Assembly: GCA_047639675.1 (NCBI GenBank)
Contig: JBLIOI010000013.1
Span: 1-64,000 of the forward strand
Length of the DNA stretch: 64,000 nucleotides
Direction: 5' to 3'
Source of the DNA: JABACD01 sp047639675
Lineage (GTDB): Bacteria > Planctomycetota > UBA1135 > GCA-002686595
Notes under the pieces: generated by a model
Told to the model about the DNA's origin: nothing
The model's input: the letters and a program-made list of their open reading frames with translations, nothing else
Databases searched by the model: none
Shown: positions 25,713 through 35,031 of the stretch, one piece after another
How positions within the stretch are numbered: position 1 is the stretch's first letter
Layout: every line of letters begins with the position of its first letter
Program-made: the position numbers and the translations under genes

Positions 25713-27085
25713 TTGGGTTCGCCCTCTACGACTGACGTGAAGGTCCCATCGGCGAGGCGAGTTTCGAGACGTGTACCGGCGCTGAGGTCCTTGCTACTAG
25801 TAATCGGCGCGCCCCCAGCTGCTGGGCGAGTAATCGAATATCCACGGCCGAGGACTGCGTAGGGCGAAAATGCCTCTAAGCGACCTTGCACGAGTTCGAG
25901 CTTGGCTTCGATAGTAGATAGTCCCTCGCGTACCGGACGTTGCAAACGCTGCCCTAGAGCATCCAAGCGTGCGGCTTCGCGTTCCAAGCGGCGAGCGGGC
26001 GCGTGAATCGTGAGTGCGAGCTGCGCGCTTTGTACGGACCCAGCAACTCGTTGAAGGTTGTTGGTCGCGGCGCGTGTGAGGCGCTCGCCCAGCTTGCTTA
26101 CCTGAAGGAATCGATTGTCGAGGATCCAATCAGCACTTGAAAGGCTACGCGCGCGCTGAAGCCTGTCGAGGCGTTCTTCGCGATCGACGAGCAGACTGTC
26201 GATCGCTTCAAGCAAGTAGCTGCCTTGACGCTCAAGTCGCTCTTCATACTCTCGTCGCGCGGGGATCACCATCTGGGCAGCATCGGTAGGTGTGTGCGCT
26301 CTGTGATCGGCCACGTGATCCGCGAGGGTCACGTCGGTTTCGTGTCCCACACCACAAATCACCGGAACGCTGCAGTTCCAAATCGCTTCCGCAACTGGTC
26401 GTTCATTGAAAGCCCACAGATCCTCGAGCGAACCACCACCTCGACAGACGACGAGAGCGTCCACTCCCGTTCTGTCGAGATCGCTAATGGCAGCGGCAAT
26501 CTCCTTGGCCGCGCCGGGGCCCTGCACTGGAGTGTGAACAAAGCGAACAGGATATAGCGGCCAGCGCAAGCTGCGCGTGCGTAGGAAGTCTTGGAACGCT
26601 GCACCATCGCGGCTCGTTACGACACCAACGATCTTGGGCATGGTTGGAAGCTTTCGGCTGCGATCAAACCAACCTAGCCCACGCAGCTCACGTTTGAGCT
26701 CTTCAAGTTGAGCGAGCATTGCCCCCAAGCCGACTGCCTCAACGCGATCGATGATCAGCGAGTAACTTCCGCGCGGTGCATAGATGTCAAGCTTGCCATG
26801 AGCGATAACCTTGTCACCTTCCTTCAACGGCTCCTTCAGCGCCCGCTGAGCTTGGCTACGCCAGATTGCGCAGTTGATCACCGACTCCACTCCGCGGCGC
26901 CGGTCCTTTAGCGCGAAGTACATGTGACCGGAAGCGGGTCGCGCCAAACTGGCCACTTCTCCTTCAACGGCGATCCGACCGAGTCCCGAAAGTACGCCCT
27001 TCAGATAATCGTTGAGTTCGCTGACGCGATAAATCTGCGGAGTGCTGGCGCCGGAGTCCGCGAAGGGTCTGGAAGGGTCTTGCAT
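25709..27085 (-). CDS. xseA: Exodeoxyribonuclease VII large subunit
   Basis: 458 residues, normal length. The N-terminal OB fold (residues about 15-115; YRVSELNDYLKGVLSG, GEVASLARPASGHMYFALKD) binds single-stranded DNA. The catalytic domain has GVVTSRDGAAFQDFL, VCRGGGSLEDLWAFNE and GVGHETDVTLADHVADHRAHTPTDAA, followed by a long coiled-coil region (about 275-400) and the C-terminal VLGRGYSITR. ExoVII degrades single-stranded DNA and acts in mismatch and other repair. The small subunit gene (xseB), often downstream, is not in the window; instead a GT2 gene overlaps the stop by 4 bases. Confidence 0.95.
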   Translation of the reverse strand: MQDPSRPFADSGASTPQIYRVSELNDYLKGVLSGLGRIAVEGEVASLARPASGHMYFALKDRRRGVESVINCAIWRSQAQRALKEPLKEGDKVIAHGKLDIYAPRGSYSLIIDRVEAVGLGAMLAQLEELKRELRGLGWFDRSRKLPTMPKIVGVVTSRDGAAFQDFLRTRSLRWPLYPVRFVHTPVQGPGAAKEIAAAISDLDRTGVDALVVCRGGGSLEDLWAFNERPVAEAIWNCSVPVICGVGHETDVTLADHVADHRAHTPTDAAQMVIPARREYEERLERQGSYLLEAIDSLLVDREERLDRLQRARSLSSADWILDNRFLQVSKLGERLTRAATNNLQRVAGSVQSAQLALTIHAPARRLEREAARLDALGQRLQRPVREGLSTIEAKLELVQGRLEAFSPYAVLGRGYSITRPAAGGAPITSSKDLSAGTRLETRLADGTFTSVVEGEPK

Positions 27086-27140
27086 GGGCGCAAGTACCTT
27101 ACGGCTTGCAGCAAGGCGGTACTAGATGGCGCCCCTCAGT

Positions 27141-28343
27141 TCACAGGGGTGCGTGGCTTCCCGCAGTGGAATCAGCGGCTGGAGTGAGCCCAGGTAACTG
27201 AGCCTTCTCCCAATCTTCGTGCACGGCGCTGGGCAAGAAAATGCGATAGCGTCCCCCTAGAAAATTGTACTTGTGCCCGCCCTTCAATTGAATGCCATCG
27301 TGCAAGACCAAGAGTACGCCGCGCTCTTCCTTGGAGATCTGCAGGCGATCAGCGAACAGACGCTGAATCAGGTGACCCTCGGAGTCCATGTGCTCCATCT
27401 GCACATCGCGCAATTCATTATCCTTCACTCCGCCGAGTGCGCTCAAGCGATAGTGGCCTAAAGCCACGTTGCTAGCCAACAGTTGATTCAATCGCCGATG
27501 CACCACAAAGATGTGCCAGCGACCATCGTCAATGATTGGGCTGAGAGCTTCACCCCCGAAGAGTTCCGGACAAAAGTCGTACCAGGGCCCGGGCAAGGTC
27601 TGCTGTAGAAAGATGCGGCGTTCGCCGCCACGCTCGTCACCAGGGATCGTCTTCTCGAATGGGAACTTCTCGCCACCGCGACGCTCGTAACCGTCTTCAA
27701 GCACAATGGTCAAGGTACGTCCCGCACGACTACCCTCGAGGCGCAAACGGTCAGCACTCAGGCTGCCGACAGGTCGGCCGGCTTCGTCCAGAGTTCGGAA
27801 TACGACTGGACCAATCCAGCCATCCCCAAGAGCGCCAGCTTCCAGAAGCTCCAATGAATCCACGCGCTCAGTGATTAGTAGTGCGTGCAGCTTGTCGAAG
27901 ATTTCAACTGAACGCTGACGACGTGCCAGTTCATCCCTATCCGGCTCCAGGCTGGGAGACGGTTCGGGAGACTTGCCCGTTATTGCTGCAAGTATTTCGG
28001 GCGGCGCCTCGGGAGGAACAATTGAAGTGAGCAGTTCAGAGAATTGAACAAACTCCTGTTCGCGCGCAACGCGATCAGCCATCACGTTTTCCAATTCACC
28101 GGTGAGACGATAATTTTCGTCACGCAACTCGCTCTCGGCTGTCTTCCATTCCTCGCGTTCGGACCTCAAGTCCGCTCGCAGTTGGACTATTTCTTCAGCC
28201 TTCGCTTCTTTGGCAGCATCTGCCGCCTGCACTCTTTCTGCACGCATGGAGGCTCGACCCATGTACACGCCTACGGCGATGAGCACCAAGCCAAAAGCAA
28301 CAAGTAAAAAAGATCGTCCTCGACTACTCATTCTGTTCGTCAT
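27141..28343 (-). CDS. Unrecognised membrane-anchored coiled-coil protein
   Basis: 400 residues. An N-terminal membrane helix (RSFLLVAFGLVLIAVGVYMG, about residues 10-29) is followed by a coiled coil (about 30-100, Ala/Glu/Arg-rich heptads) and a beta-rich C-terminal part. The latter seems to contain two related halves (FRTLDEAGRPVGSLSADRL...GYERRGGEKFPF, and VKDNELRDVQMEHMDSEGH...GIQLKGGHKYNFL), each ending in a 'dG...GG.kf/y.f' motif followed by IFL. No known family. The start overlaps the end of the upstream gene by 20 bases, so the pair is one unit. Confidence 0.65.
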   Translation of the reverse strand: MTNRMSSRGRSFLLVAFGLVLIAVGVYMGRASMRAERVQAADAAKEAKAEEIVQLRADLRSEREEWKTAESELRDENYRLTGELENVMADRVAREQEFVQFSELLTSIVPPEAPPEILAAITGKSPEPSPSLEPDRDELARRQRSVEIFDKLHALLITERVDSLELLEAGALGDGWIGPVVFRTLDEAGRPVGSLSADRLRLEGSRAGRTLTIVLEDGYERRGGEKFPFEKTIPGDERGGERRIFLQQTLPGPWYDFCPELFGGEALSPIIDDGRWHIFVVHRRLNQLLASNVALGHYRLSALGGVKDNELRDVQMEHMDSEGHLIQRLFADRLQISKEERGVLLVLHDGIQLKGGHKYNFLGGRYRIFLPSAVHEDWEKAQLPGLTPAADSTAGSHAPL

Positions 28344-28992
28344 TTTCGCGACTCGCCAAGCTCAGCAACAAGGATCCGCGCGTGGGCGCTTCAATCGAAG
28401 CGCGTTGTAGAGTTAGGCTTTGACCAAAGGCATGCAAGCTCACATCCTCGCGCGGCATGGGTCCCCAGAGAACAAAGGACAACAGCTCCCCCGGGCGTAA
28501 CTCCTTGGGAACGGAAAAAAGCAGTGCAATAGGATCGACAACTTCGTTCGCGGCCGGCGCAACGGTCTCGATCAAAGGGAGCATCAGTGGCTCTTCCCCC
28601 TCCATCACACGAATGTTGCAAAGAGCTAGAGAGGGCTTCAAGGGATCGGGAGAATCCCAGGCCATCTCCATCCTCCACGGCTCTCCCTGATCTCGGGAAA
28701 ACCTTTCGCCGAGACGCTCCATGTCGAACTCTTGAAGGTGCGCTGCGCCGTGCAAGCGCGTCAAGCTAACTCTCAATTCACCCCCCACAGCAAGCGGCAA
28801 TGTTCCGGTCCACGCATCGACAATCAGGCTCTGAAGAATGTCGGGGGCCACGGGCGGCTGTGTAGGTTCCTCGCGATTGTTCCGTAGGTACGAGACAAGG
28901 AGCCCCAAGCTAATCATTGGAAACAACATCAAGAAAGCTCCGCCAAAACTGGAAGAGCGTTCAGTGGTTCTTGCTGATTGACCTTTAGGCAT
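28324..28992 (-). CDS. Unrecognised single-pass membrane protein
   Basis: 222 residues with one membrane helix (GGAFLMLFPMISLGLLVSYL, about residues 18-37) after a short basic Ser-rich N-terminus. The remaining 180 residues are acidic and beta-rich (TGTLPLAVGGELRVSL, ELRPGELLSFVLWGPM). It ends 20 bases inside the next gene (27141-28343), which also has a single N-terminal helix; the two probably form a complex. No family is recognised. Confidence 0.6.
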   Translation of the reverse strand: MPKGQSARTTERSSSFGGAFLMLFPMISLGLLVSYLRNNREEPTQPPVAPDILQSLIVDAWTGTLPLAVGGELRVSLTRLHGAAHLQEFDMERLGERFSRDQGEPWRMEMAWDSPDPLKPSLALCNIRVMEGEEPLMLPLIETVAPAANEVVDPIALLFSVPKELRPGELLSFVLWGPMPREDVSLHAFGQSLTLQRASIEAPTRGSLLLSLASRENDEQNE

Positions 28993-29058
28993 GGAGCTAC
29001 AGTAGCTGGAGGCTACACATGAGCTGTAGCCTTCCTGTGGACGACCGAGTAGTCCTCA

Positions 29059-29841
29059 CTATTCCCAGTCCTTCTTCTTATTCTTGTTCCACCAGTGCTG
29101 CCATGCCTCGGGTTGAGTCTCATCGTGTCCACTCAAGTCTTGCAGGGTGGTGATGATCGGGGCTGAGACCACATCCCACTTTTCGCGGGCCGCGATGTCG
29201 TTGATGTCGCCATCTTTGATGGCCTTCAAAGTGACCAGGATCTTCATCAATTCATTGAAGATCTCCTTGCGGACCTTCTCAGGCGCTTCTTTGAATTCGC
29301 CCAGGGCTTCCGCAGTGGACGCCACGATGATGTAGTCCTTGTCGTTGATCAGATCCACAAGATCATCGACAACGTCCAGATCCTTGGTCTTGCCCAAGGA
29401 CAAGACCAAAGTGCGACGCAAGGGCAGATTGCGACGATGCTTCTTGTTGTCAATGCACTTGGTCAGAATGGGCGAGGCAAACTCGCCCATCTCGCCCAGC
29501 GCCACGGCTGCAGCCAAGTAAAGGCGGTTGTTAGGAATGCCCTCGCTGAGCTCTTGGCGCTTTTGATCAAAGCACTTGCCCAAGGCTTTGGTAATCGAAC
29601 CGCGGTCTTTTGGCCCGCACATGGGCCATTCTTGGATCATCGAGTCCATGATTGCGATGGCTTCAGCATCTTGATCGCCGCGCTTTCCAATGTGCTCCTT
29701 GAAAGCTTCGAGCTTCTCCTTGATGAGTGGACGCTTGTCTTCGATCTCCCCATCGTCTTGGACAATGGGGAAGGGCAGCGGCGGGGTGACAACGGGCTCG
29801 GGCGAGTTCGCGAGCAGGCTCATCAGCAAGGGAATCAGCAT
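29059..29841 (-). CDS. Secreted HEAT-repeat protein
   Basis: 260 residues from the ATG at 29841, which yields a short signal-like start (MLIPLLMSLLANS). The frame is open to 29931 but the extra residues are unconvincing. Residues about 90-230 are paired helices in HEAT style: NRLYLAAAVALGEMGEFASP, LRRTLVLSLGKTKDLDVV, DYIIVASTAEALGEFKEA and EIFNELMKILVTLKAI. The C-terminus is Trp- and Lys-rich (EAWQHWWNKNKKKDWE), resembling the 'Y.yWwekn' endings common in Planctomycetota HEAT proteins. Likely a periplasmic scaffold; no partner is evident. Confidence 0.75.
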   Translation of the reverse strand: MLIPLLMSLLANSPEPVVTPPLPFPIVQDDGEIEDKRPLIKEKLEAFKEHIGKRGDQDAEAIAIMDSMIQEWPMCGPKDRGSITKALGKCFDQKRQELSEGIPNNRLYLAAAVALGEMGEFASPILTKCIDNKKHRRNLPLRRTLVLSLGKTKDLDVVDDLVDLINDKDYIIVASTAEALGEFKEAPEKVRKEIFNELMKILVTLKAIKDGDINDIAAREKWDVVSAPIITTLQDLSGHDETQPEAWQHWWNKNKKKDWE

Positions 29842-29990
29842 GGTCGAGTTGCTGTGGGAGAATGGATGGTTGGCGAATCGATAGTGTCGCCTAAGGATAG
29901 CTCTTAGGGAGGCGCAGGGTGACAGACCCACTCGAGGAGCGCCTCCTTGTGCACGGTTTTCTTACTCGCGCCCCGTTTCTCCGGCAGTTC

Positions 29991-30821
29991 CTAGGCCATT
30001 TCGAGGACAGAAAGCGCCAGCTGCAAGGCCCTCGTTCTAGGCCCGCCGCCCAAAGGGAGATCATCTCGCAGCCCGCGAATGGCATTAACGGGCTGGATGC
30101 GGGCCAAACTGCTGGTCAGAAATACCTCGTCCGCGTTGCGCAAATCATCCGGGCTGATCGAACACTGCACGCAGGGTTCGCCAGCCAGATTGGCAAGTTC
30201 AATGATCTTGCTTCTCACAATCCCCGGCAGGCACCCACGCTCAAGGGACGGGGTGCGTAATTCGCCATTCACCACGATGAATAAGTTGGAGACCGTGCCC
30301 TCGGAGAGATCGCCTTCATCCGTACCGAGCAGAGCTTCCCACGCCCCGACACTACGCGCCTCTTTGAGGGCCAAGGCGTTGCGCGCTCGGCTCGTTGTCT
30401 TGAGAAGTTCGACCTTGGATCCAGAGAGCTTCGCCCGTGGGACAAGCATCACTGAAACACCCTCGGGTGACGGAGCCTGCCACGCACGCGTAGTGATCAC
30501 AAAGCGCACCCCCGCACCCGGGGCTCCAGGCGTAAGAGTCAATCGGATGCCGGCGGGGCGCTCGCCCAGCGCTTCAGCGACCGAGTGAACTCCGCTGCGC
30601 AAGACTGCTTTCTCCGGCGCGATGATCCCAATCACCAAAGCGCCAGCCACTAGGCGCTGCAGGTGATCCTCAATAAAGAACACCTGGCCCCCTTCGCACA
30701 GGAGCGTATCAAAGACCGCAAGCCCCAAGAGAAACCCCGGATCCTCTGCTGAGATCGCCGCTTCGCCGGGCTCCAAGAATCTTCCATCAACCCAAACGGG
30801 CAAGCTATCGCAGGTACTCAT
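29991..30821 (-). CDS. pabC: Class IV aminotransferase, probable 4-amino-4-deoxychorismate lyase
   Basis: 276 residues of the fold-type IV PLP family. Features are VWVDGRFLEPGEAAISAEDPGF, the catalytic Lys region ELLKTTSRARNALALKEA, EALLGTDEGDLSEGTVSNLFIV (the E.s.sNlF phosphate-binding motif), CLPGIVRSKIIELA and ADEVFLTSSLARIQPV. Class IV also contains branched-chain and D-amino-acid transaminases; the assignment as aminodeoxychorismate lyase rests on the neighbour, pabB, whose stop codon shares one base with this start (30821). Together they convert chorismate to p-aminobenzoate for folate. Confidence 0.87.
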   Translation of the reverse strand: MSTCDSLPVWVDGRFLEPGEAAISAEDPGFLLGLAVFDTLLCEGGQVFFIEDHLQRLVAGALVIGIIAPEKAVLRSGVHSVAEALGERPAGIRLTLTPGAPGAGVRFVITTRAWQAPSPEGVSVMLVPRAKLSGSKVELLKTTSRARNALALKEARSVGAWEALLGTDEGDLSEGTVSNLFIVVNGELRTPSLERGCLPGIVRSKIIELANLAGEPCVQCSISPDDLRNADEVFLTSSLARIQPVNAIRGLRDDLPLGGGPRTRALQLALSVLEMA

Positions 30822-32185
30822 TAAAGTGTCTTGTTGAAGCCCAAAGTCTGCGCCAACTTGGCGCCCTTGATCAATGTCTCACGATCTTCATCAACTGCAT
30901 CGGAACTCCACGTGATACCGCCCCCAACGTGATACCTCAGTTGGCCGCTGCCCTCCGAGCTCGGACGCCACTGCATCGTGCGAATCAGAATGTTGAATGC
31001 GCAGTTCCCTCGGCGATCGATGAAGCCCAGTGACCCGGTGAAGAATCCTCGCCCCGCTCTTTCCTGTTCACCGATAATCTCCATCGCACGCAATTTAGGA
31101 GCTCCCGTGATCGAGCCTCCAGGAAAAACCGAAGAGAGCGCATCAAGAACGTCGCGATCGTCATCCAAAGTGGCTTCCACATCCGCCATCAAGTGATGCA
31201 CGCCCTCGTAGGATCGGAGGTGAGGAAAGTCATGCACATGAACCGAGCCCGGCAGAGCAACTCGTCCAAGGTCATTCCGAGCCAGATCAACGATCATCGC
31301 CAATTCTGCCCTGTCCTTTTCGCTCGCCAATAAACCAGCGGCGAGGCGTGCGTCCTCGTCCGGGTTTTCGCTGCGGGCGGCGGTGCCCTTGATGGGCCGG
31401 GTGCGCATCTTCTTTCCTTCCACTTCGAGTAGAAGTTCCGGCGAGGCAGAGAGCAAAGCGCCGCCATCGAATCTCAAGTAGGCCATATACGGAGCAGGAT
31501 TGTTTTGGCGCAAGCGCAAGTACAGCTGCAAGGGATCGCCCAGGGTGCGTACCACAAATGGATGCGCCAAGTTTGCCTGATAGATTTCGCCTTGTGCAAT
31601 CAGCTCGCGCGTTCGCTCGATGCGCGCGCAATGTTCCCGTGGCGAAACGATGCGTTGCAATTCGCCCAGAGCTTCAAAGCAGCCTTGCGAACTTGCCCCA
31701 CCGGCGGCTGCATGCGCGCGACCGATCAACTCCTCTCGTTCTTGCCCATCGCACGAATTGTCAGTCACCAGATACGCACACCTGGCCCGATGATCGAAGA
31801 CAAAGAACTTCGTGTAGTAGCCACCGACAACTCCGGGCGAATCCCACGGATCCCGAGGCAAGTCCAGCGGGTCATTGGACACGCCCTGGTCGTAGTTCAA
31901 GGCCCCCATGAATCCACCCGCAAAGGGTCCGGGGACGTCCGGGCCTGACAAGGGTGGCAGGGCGTCAAGCCATGCCCTAAGCCCCAAGAGAGTCTGTGGC
32001 AACTCGCCAGCGGCCAGCAAAGGATCGAAGGCAATCCAACTCCAGTCGCAAGGCTCTCCCGCTGCGCTATCCAGAGCCACTAGCCCGGAGCGCTCGGCGA
32101 GCCTTTCCAACAAGGCACCAAAATCCGGCCACACGCCCAAATTTTGGACCTCGAGTCGGTGGTTGTTGAGCACTTGCGGATTCAT
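30821..32185 (-). CDS. pabB: Aminodeoxychorismate synthase component I
   Basis: 454 residues from the ATG at 32185, close to the usual PabB length; the frame is open to 32347, which would overlap the divergent MFS gene. The chorismate-binding domain has the PIKGT motif (RTRPIKGTAARSENPDED) that marks PabB rather than anthranilate synthase (PIAGT), plus AELAMIVDLARNDLGRVALPGSV, FPGGSITGAPKLRAMEII and YHVGGGITWSSDAVDE. It aminates chorismate with ammonia from a PabA/TrpG glutaminase, which is not encoded here. It forms a unit with pabC downstream. Confidence 0.92.
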   Translation of the reverse strand: MNPQVLNNHRLEVQNLGVWPDFGALLERLAERSGLVALDSAAGEPCDWSWIAFDPLLAAGELPQTLLGLRAWLDALPPLSGPDVPGPFAGGFMGALNYDQGVSNDPLDLPRDPWDSPGVVGGYYTKFFVFDHRARCAYLVTDNSCDGQEREELIGRAHAAAGGASSQGCFEALGELQRIVSPREHCARIERTRELIAQGEIYQANLAHPFVVRTLGDPLQLYLRLRQNNPAPYMAYLRFDGGALLSASPELLLEVEGKKMRTRPIKGTAARSENPDEDARLAAGLLASEKDRAELAMIVDLARNDLGRVALPGSVHVHDFPHLRSYEGVHHLMADVEATLDDDRDVLDALSSVFPGGSITGAPKLRAMEIIGEQERAGRGFFTGSLGFIDRRGNCAFNILIRTMQWRPSSEGSGQLRYHVGGGITWSSDAVDEDRETLIKGAKLAQTLGFNKTL

Positions 32186-32237
32186 CTTCGGGCGGCCTTT
32201 GGGGATAGATTCGGGGATTCGCTCCCAGTCGGTTCCC

Positions 32238-33614
32238 ATGAGCCTCCCGCAAACGTACAAGGAGCCGGTGAAAAACAACAAGCCCCCGCGTATTCTAGGC
32301 CTCGTCTTTCTGACGGTCTTTATCGACCTGATCGGCTTCTCGATCATCTTCCCGATCTTCCCCCAGCTGCTCGACCACTACGTCGAACTCGAGGGCAGCG
32401 GAAGCATGATTGGTCGCCTACAAGCCCAATTGGTCGAAATCACAGGGAGCCGCCCTGGGGCCGATTTTGCCGTGGTGACGCTCTTTGGGGGCATCCTGGG
32501 CTCGATCTACTCCCTGCTGCAATTCCTCTTTGCACCGCTTTGGGGCCACCTGTCCGACCGTCATGGCCGGCGCGCCGTATTGCTCCTAACCCTCGGCGGG
32601 ACGGCGCTCTCGTACGTCCTGTGGATCTTCTCAGGGACATTCCTGGTTCTGATCTTGGCCAGAGTTTTGGGCGGAATCATGGCCGGTAACATCTCGATCG
32701 CTTCGGCAGCTGTGAGCGACACGACAAGTGGAGCGGAACGCGCCAAGGGTATGGGAATCGTCGGTATGGCGATCGGTCTTGGTTTCGTCTTTGGACCAGC
32801 CATTGGAGGCATGTCTTCCCTTTGGATTCTGTCCGATACGGCCACGGAGATGGCGACTGACCCGGCGATGTTCTCTTTGAACCCATTCTCCGGCCCAGCC
32901 TTGATCGCCTTCTGTTTGTCGCTGGTAAACTGGCTCTGGGCCTTCAAGAAGTTCCCTGAAACCCTTCCCCCGGAGAAGCGCGGAAAATCGCCGCAAACGC
33001 GCACCTTGATGCCCTTTCGCGTACTGCGCGACATCAATTTCCCCGGTGTGCAGCGCGTCAATCTGCTCTCTTTCTTCTACCTGACCGCCTTCAGCGCAAT
33101 GGAGTTCACGTTGACCTTCTTGGCTGTGGAACGCTTCGATTTTGGGCCGCGTGACAACATGTGGATGTTCGTGTTCATTGGTCTGATGATCGCTTTTGTT
33201 CAGGGCGGAATCGTTCGCCGCGTTGTGCCTAAAGTTGGCGAGCGCAAGGTCAGCGTCTTTGGCTTGGCCGCCCTCATTCCCGGCTTCTTATTGGTGGGCT
33301 TCGCTTCCTCTGTAGGGCTGCTTTACCTGGGCCTTTTCTTTATGGCGGTCGGCAGTGCTCTCGCCATGCCGTGCTTCTCCGCTCTCGTCTCGCGCTATTC
33401 CCCGGACAACGTCCAAGGCCTCGTCTTGGGCTCATTCCGCTCCGTGGGCGCGCTCGCAAGGGCCATCGGACCGCTACTCGGTGGAGTCCTCTACTGGCTC
33501 TATGGCAGCGAGGCACCCTACATAACAGGTGCGGTTTTGATCCTTTTGCCCCTCTATATGGCCATTGGGCTGCCTCCAGTCCCAGAGCATGCTCCTGAGC
33601 CAAAAGCGTCCTGA
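32238..33614 (+). CDS. MFS transporter, TetA-like drug/metabolite exporter
   Basis: 458 residues from the ATG at 32238 (the longer open frame overlaps pabB and is rejected). About twelve membrane helices. Signatures are LTVFIDLIGFSIIFPIFP in helix 1 (typical of TetA-type DHA1 antiporters), the loop 2-3 motif WGHLSDRHGRRAVLLLTLGG and GPAIGG in helix 5 (antiporter motif C style). An insert after helix 1 (about residues 45-75) is longer than in TetA. It faces pabB from a 52-base divergent promoter region. Substrate unknown; such proteins often export drugs or metabolites. Confidence 0.9.
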   Translation: MSLPQTYKEPVKNNKPPRILGLVFLTVFIDLIGFSIIFPIFPQLLDHYVELEGSGSMIGRLQAQLVEITGSRPGADFAVVTLFGGILGSIYSLLQFLFAPLWGHLSDRHGRRAVLLLTLGGTALSYVLWIFSGTFLVLILARVLGGIMAGNISIASAAVSDTTSGAERAKGMGIVGMAIGLGFVFGPAIGGMSSLWILSDTATEMATDPAMFSLNPFSGPALIAFCLSLVNWLWAFKKFPETLPPEKRGKSPQTRTLMPFRVLRDINFPGVQRVNLLSFFYLTAFSAMEFTLTFLAVERFDFGPRDNMWMFVFIGLMIAFVQGGIVRRVVPKVGERKVSVFGLAALIPGFLLVGFASSVGLLYLGLFFMAVGSALAMPCFSALVSRYSPDNVQGLVLGSFRSVGALARAIGPLLGGVLYWLYGSEAPYITGAVLILLPLYMAIGLPPVPEHAPEPKAS

Positions 33615-33648
33615 AGCCCGGTGGTCCTTTGAACCGATACTCTCTCCT

Positions 33649-34074
33649 ATGAAACGCCATCAATCCATTGCCCTCCTTTCCGTCTTCGCGGCCACCTTGG
33701 CCATCAGCGGATACTCGCAGGAATTCCAAGAAAAGAAGACCCTGGAAGAGCGCGTAGAGCAGCTTGAAAAGGATCTAGAACTCGCCAACTCGAACCTGGA
33801 GTCCTTGACGGCTTCAGCGACCGCGGAAGCAGCCAAGATTGACGCAGTCACCAAGTACATTCAGGAACAGGCTGTCGCGGCAGACGCCATGGTGAGCACC
33901 ATCGCAACCATGGAAGTTCAGGGTTTCACGAAGGGCATCAACTTCGGATCGCGCGAAACGATGCTCGCGGGTTGGCGTGCACAACTGTCTAGCACGCAGA
34001 AGGGCTTACCCGGCGGCAAAGCTGTCGCAGTGGAAGAGCCTAATACACGCGGCCGTAACCCCCGCAGGCGCTAG
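33649..34074 (+). CDS. Small secreted coiled-coil protein
   Basis: 141 residues from the ATG at 33649: signal peptide (HQSIALLSVFAATLAISGYSQ), then a heptad-patterned coiled coil (KTLEERVEQLEKDLELANSNLES, residues about 27-60), a helix-rich middle and a basic tail (NTRGRNPRRR). No family is recognised. It lies 34 bases after the MFS gene on the same strand and before the recombinase gene; it could be in either transcript. Confidence 0.65.
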   Translation: MKRHQSIALLSVFAATLAISGYSQEFQEKKTLEERVEQLEKDLELANSNLESLTASATAEAAKIDAVTKYIQEQAVAADAMVSTIATMEVQGFTKGINFGSRETMLAGWRAQLSSTQKGLPGGKAVAVEEPNTRGRNPRRR

Positions 34075-34126
34075 GCCTTCTCATCGAGTGCCGCAAACCA
34101 ATAGCGACACGATAAGTGTTTGAGAC

Positions 34127-35029
34127 ATGAAGTTCCCCGAGGAGATCGATCGCTTCATTCGCCACTTGGCTGCCACACGTGGCGCGTCGGAGCATACTTT
34201 GCGCGCCTACGGCGGTGACTTGGGCGAGTTGTCGCAGTTCTTGGAGGAACAAGGCCAAGAGGATCCGACCAAGGTCAACTCACGTCACTTGCGACGCTAC
34301 CTTGTCTGGCTAGAAGACCGCGAACTGGCTTCGACCACCGTGCAGCGCAAACTTTCCTCGGTACGCGCCTTCTTTCGCTTCTTGCAACGCGAAGGACACA
34401 TCGATCAACACCCGGCTACCGGCCTGCGTAAGCGCCGCACGCCACGCAATTTGCCTGGTTGCTTGGAGCTCTCAGAAGTCGAAGCGCTACTCGACGCGCC
34501 GGACATCAGCACGCCGGATGGACGGCGCGATCGGGCGATCTTGGAACTGATGTACTCGGCCGGTACACGTGCAGCCGAGACTGTTGGGATTGACCACGAG
34601 GATCTCGACCTCTCAAGCGGGATCGCTAGAGTTCTTGGAAAGGGCAAGAAGGAGCGACTGGCAGCCTTAGGCTCCTATGCTACGAAGGCACTCAAGGGCT
34701 ACCTCTCCGATCCCGACCGCCCACGGCCCCATGAGAACGCTGAGGGAGCCATTTTCCTCAACCAACGCGGTGGCAGGCTAACAACGCGCAGCCTAGGCCG
34801 CATCGTAGAGAAGTACCGTATCCGCGCGGGCATCCACCGCCACGCGACGCCCCACACTTTGCGCCACAGCTTTGCCACACACCTCCTGGACCGCGGCGCT
34901 GATTTGCGCGCGGTACAAGAGTTCTTGGGTCATGCGAATCTCGTCACGACCCAGATCTACACTCACGTTTCAATCGAGCGGCTGCGCAAGGTTTATGAAC
35001 TTGCGCACCCGCGTGCGACGAGCGAGTAG
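34127..35029 (+). CDS. Tyrosine recombinase, XerC/XerD type
   Basis: 300 residues, usual Xer size. The N-terminal SAM-like DNA-binding domain (residues about 4-85; HLAATRGASEHTLRAYGGDL) precedes the catalytic domain with the Arg in MYSAGTRAAETVGI, Lys in VLGKGKKERLAALG, HTLRHSFATHLLDRGADLRAV (His-x-x-Arg), GHANLVTTQIYTHV (His and the nucleophilic Tyr) and a short C-terminal helix. These enzymes resolve chromosome dimers at dif with FtsK. There are no integrase arm-binding domains or phage genes nearby, so a housekeeping Xer is most likely; XerC versus XerD cannot be decided. It converges with htpG three bases apart. Confidence 0.92.
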   Translation: MKFPEEIDRFIRHLAATRGASEHTLRAYGGDLGELSQFLEEQGQEDPTKVNSRHLRRYLVWLEDRELASTTVQRKLSSVRAFFRFLQREGHIDQHPATGLRKRRTPRNLPGCLELSEVEALLDAPDISTPDGRRDRAILELMYSAGTRAAETVGIDHEDLDLSSGIARVLGKGKKERLAALGSYATKALKGYLSDPDRPRPHENAEGAIFLNQRGGRLTTRSLGRIVEKYRIRAGIHRHATPHTLRHSFATHLLDRGADLRAVQEFLGHANLVTTQIYTHVSIERLRKVYELAHPRATSE

Positions 35030-35031
35030 TT

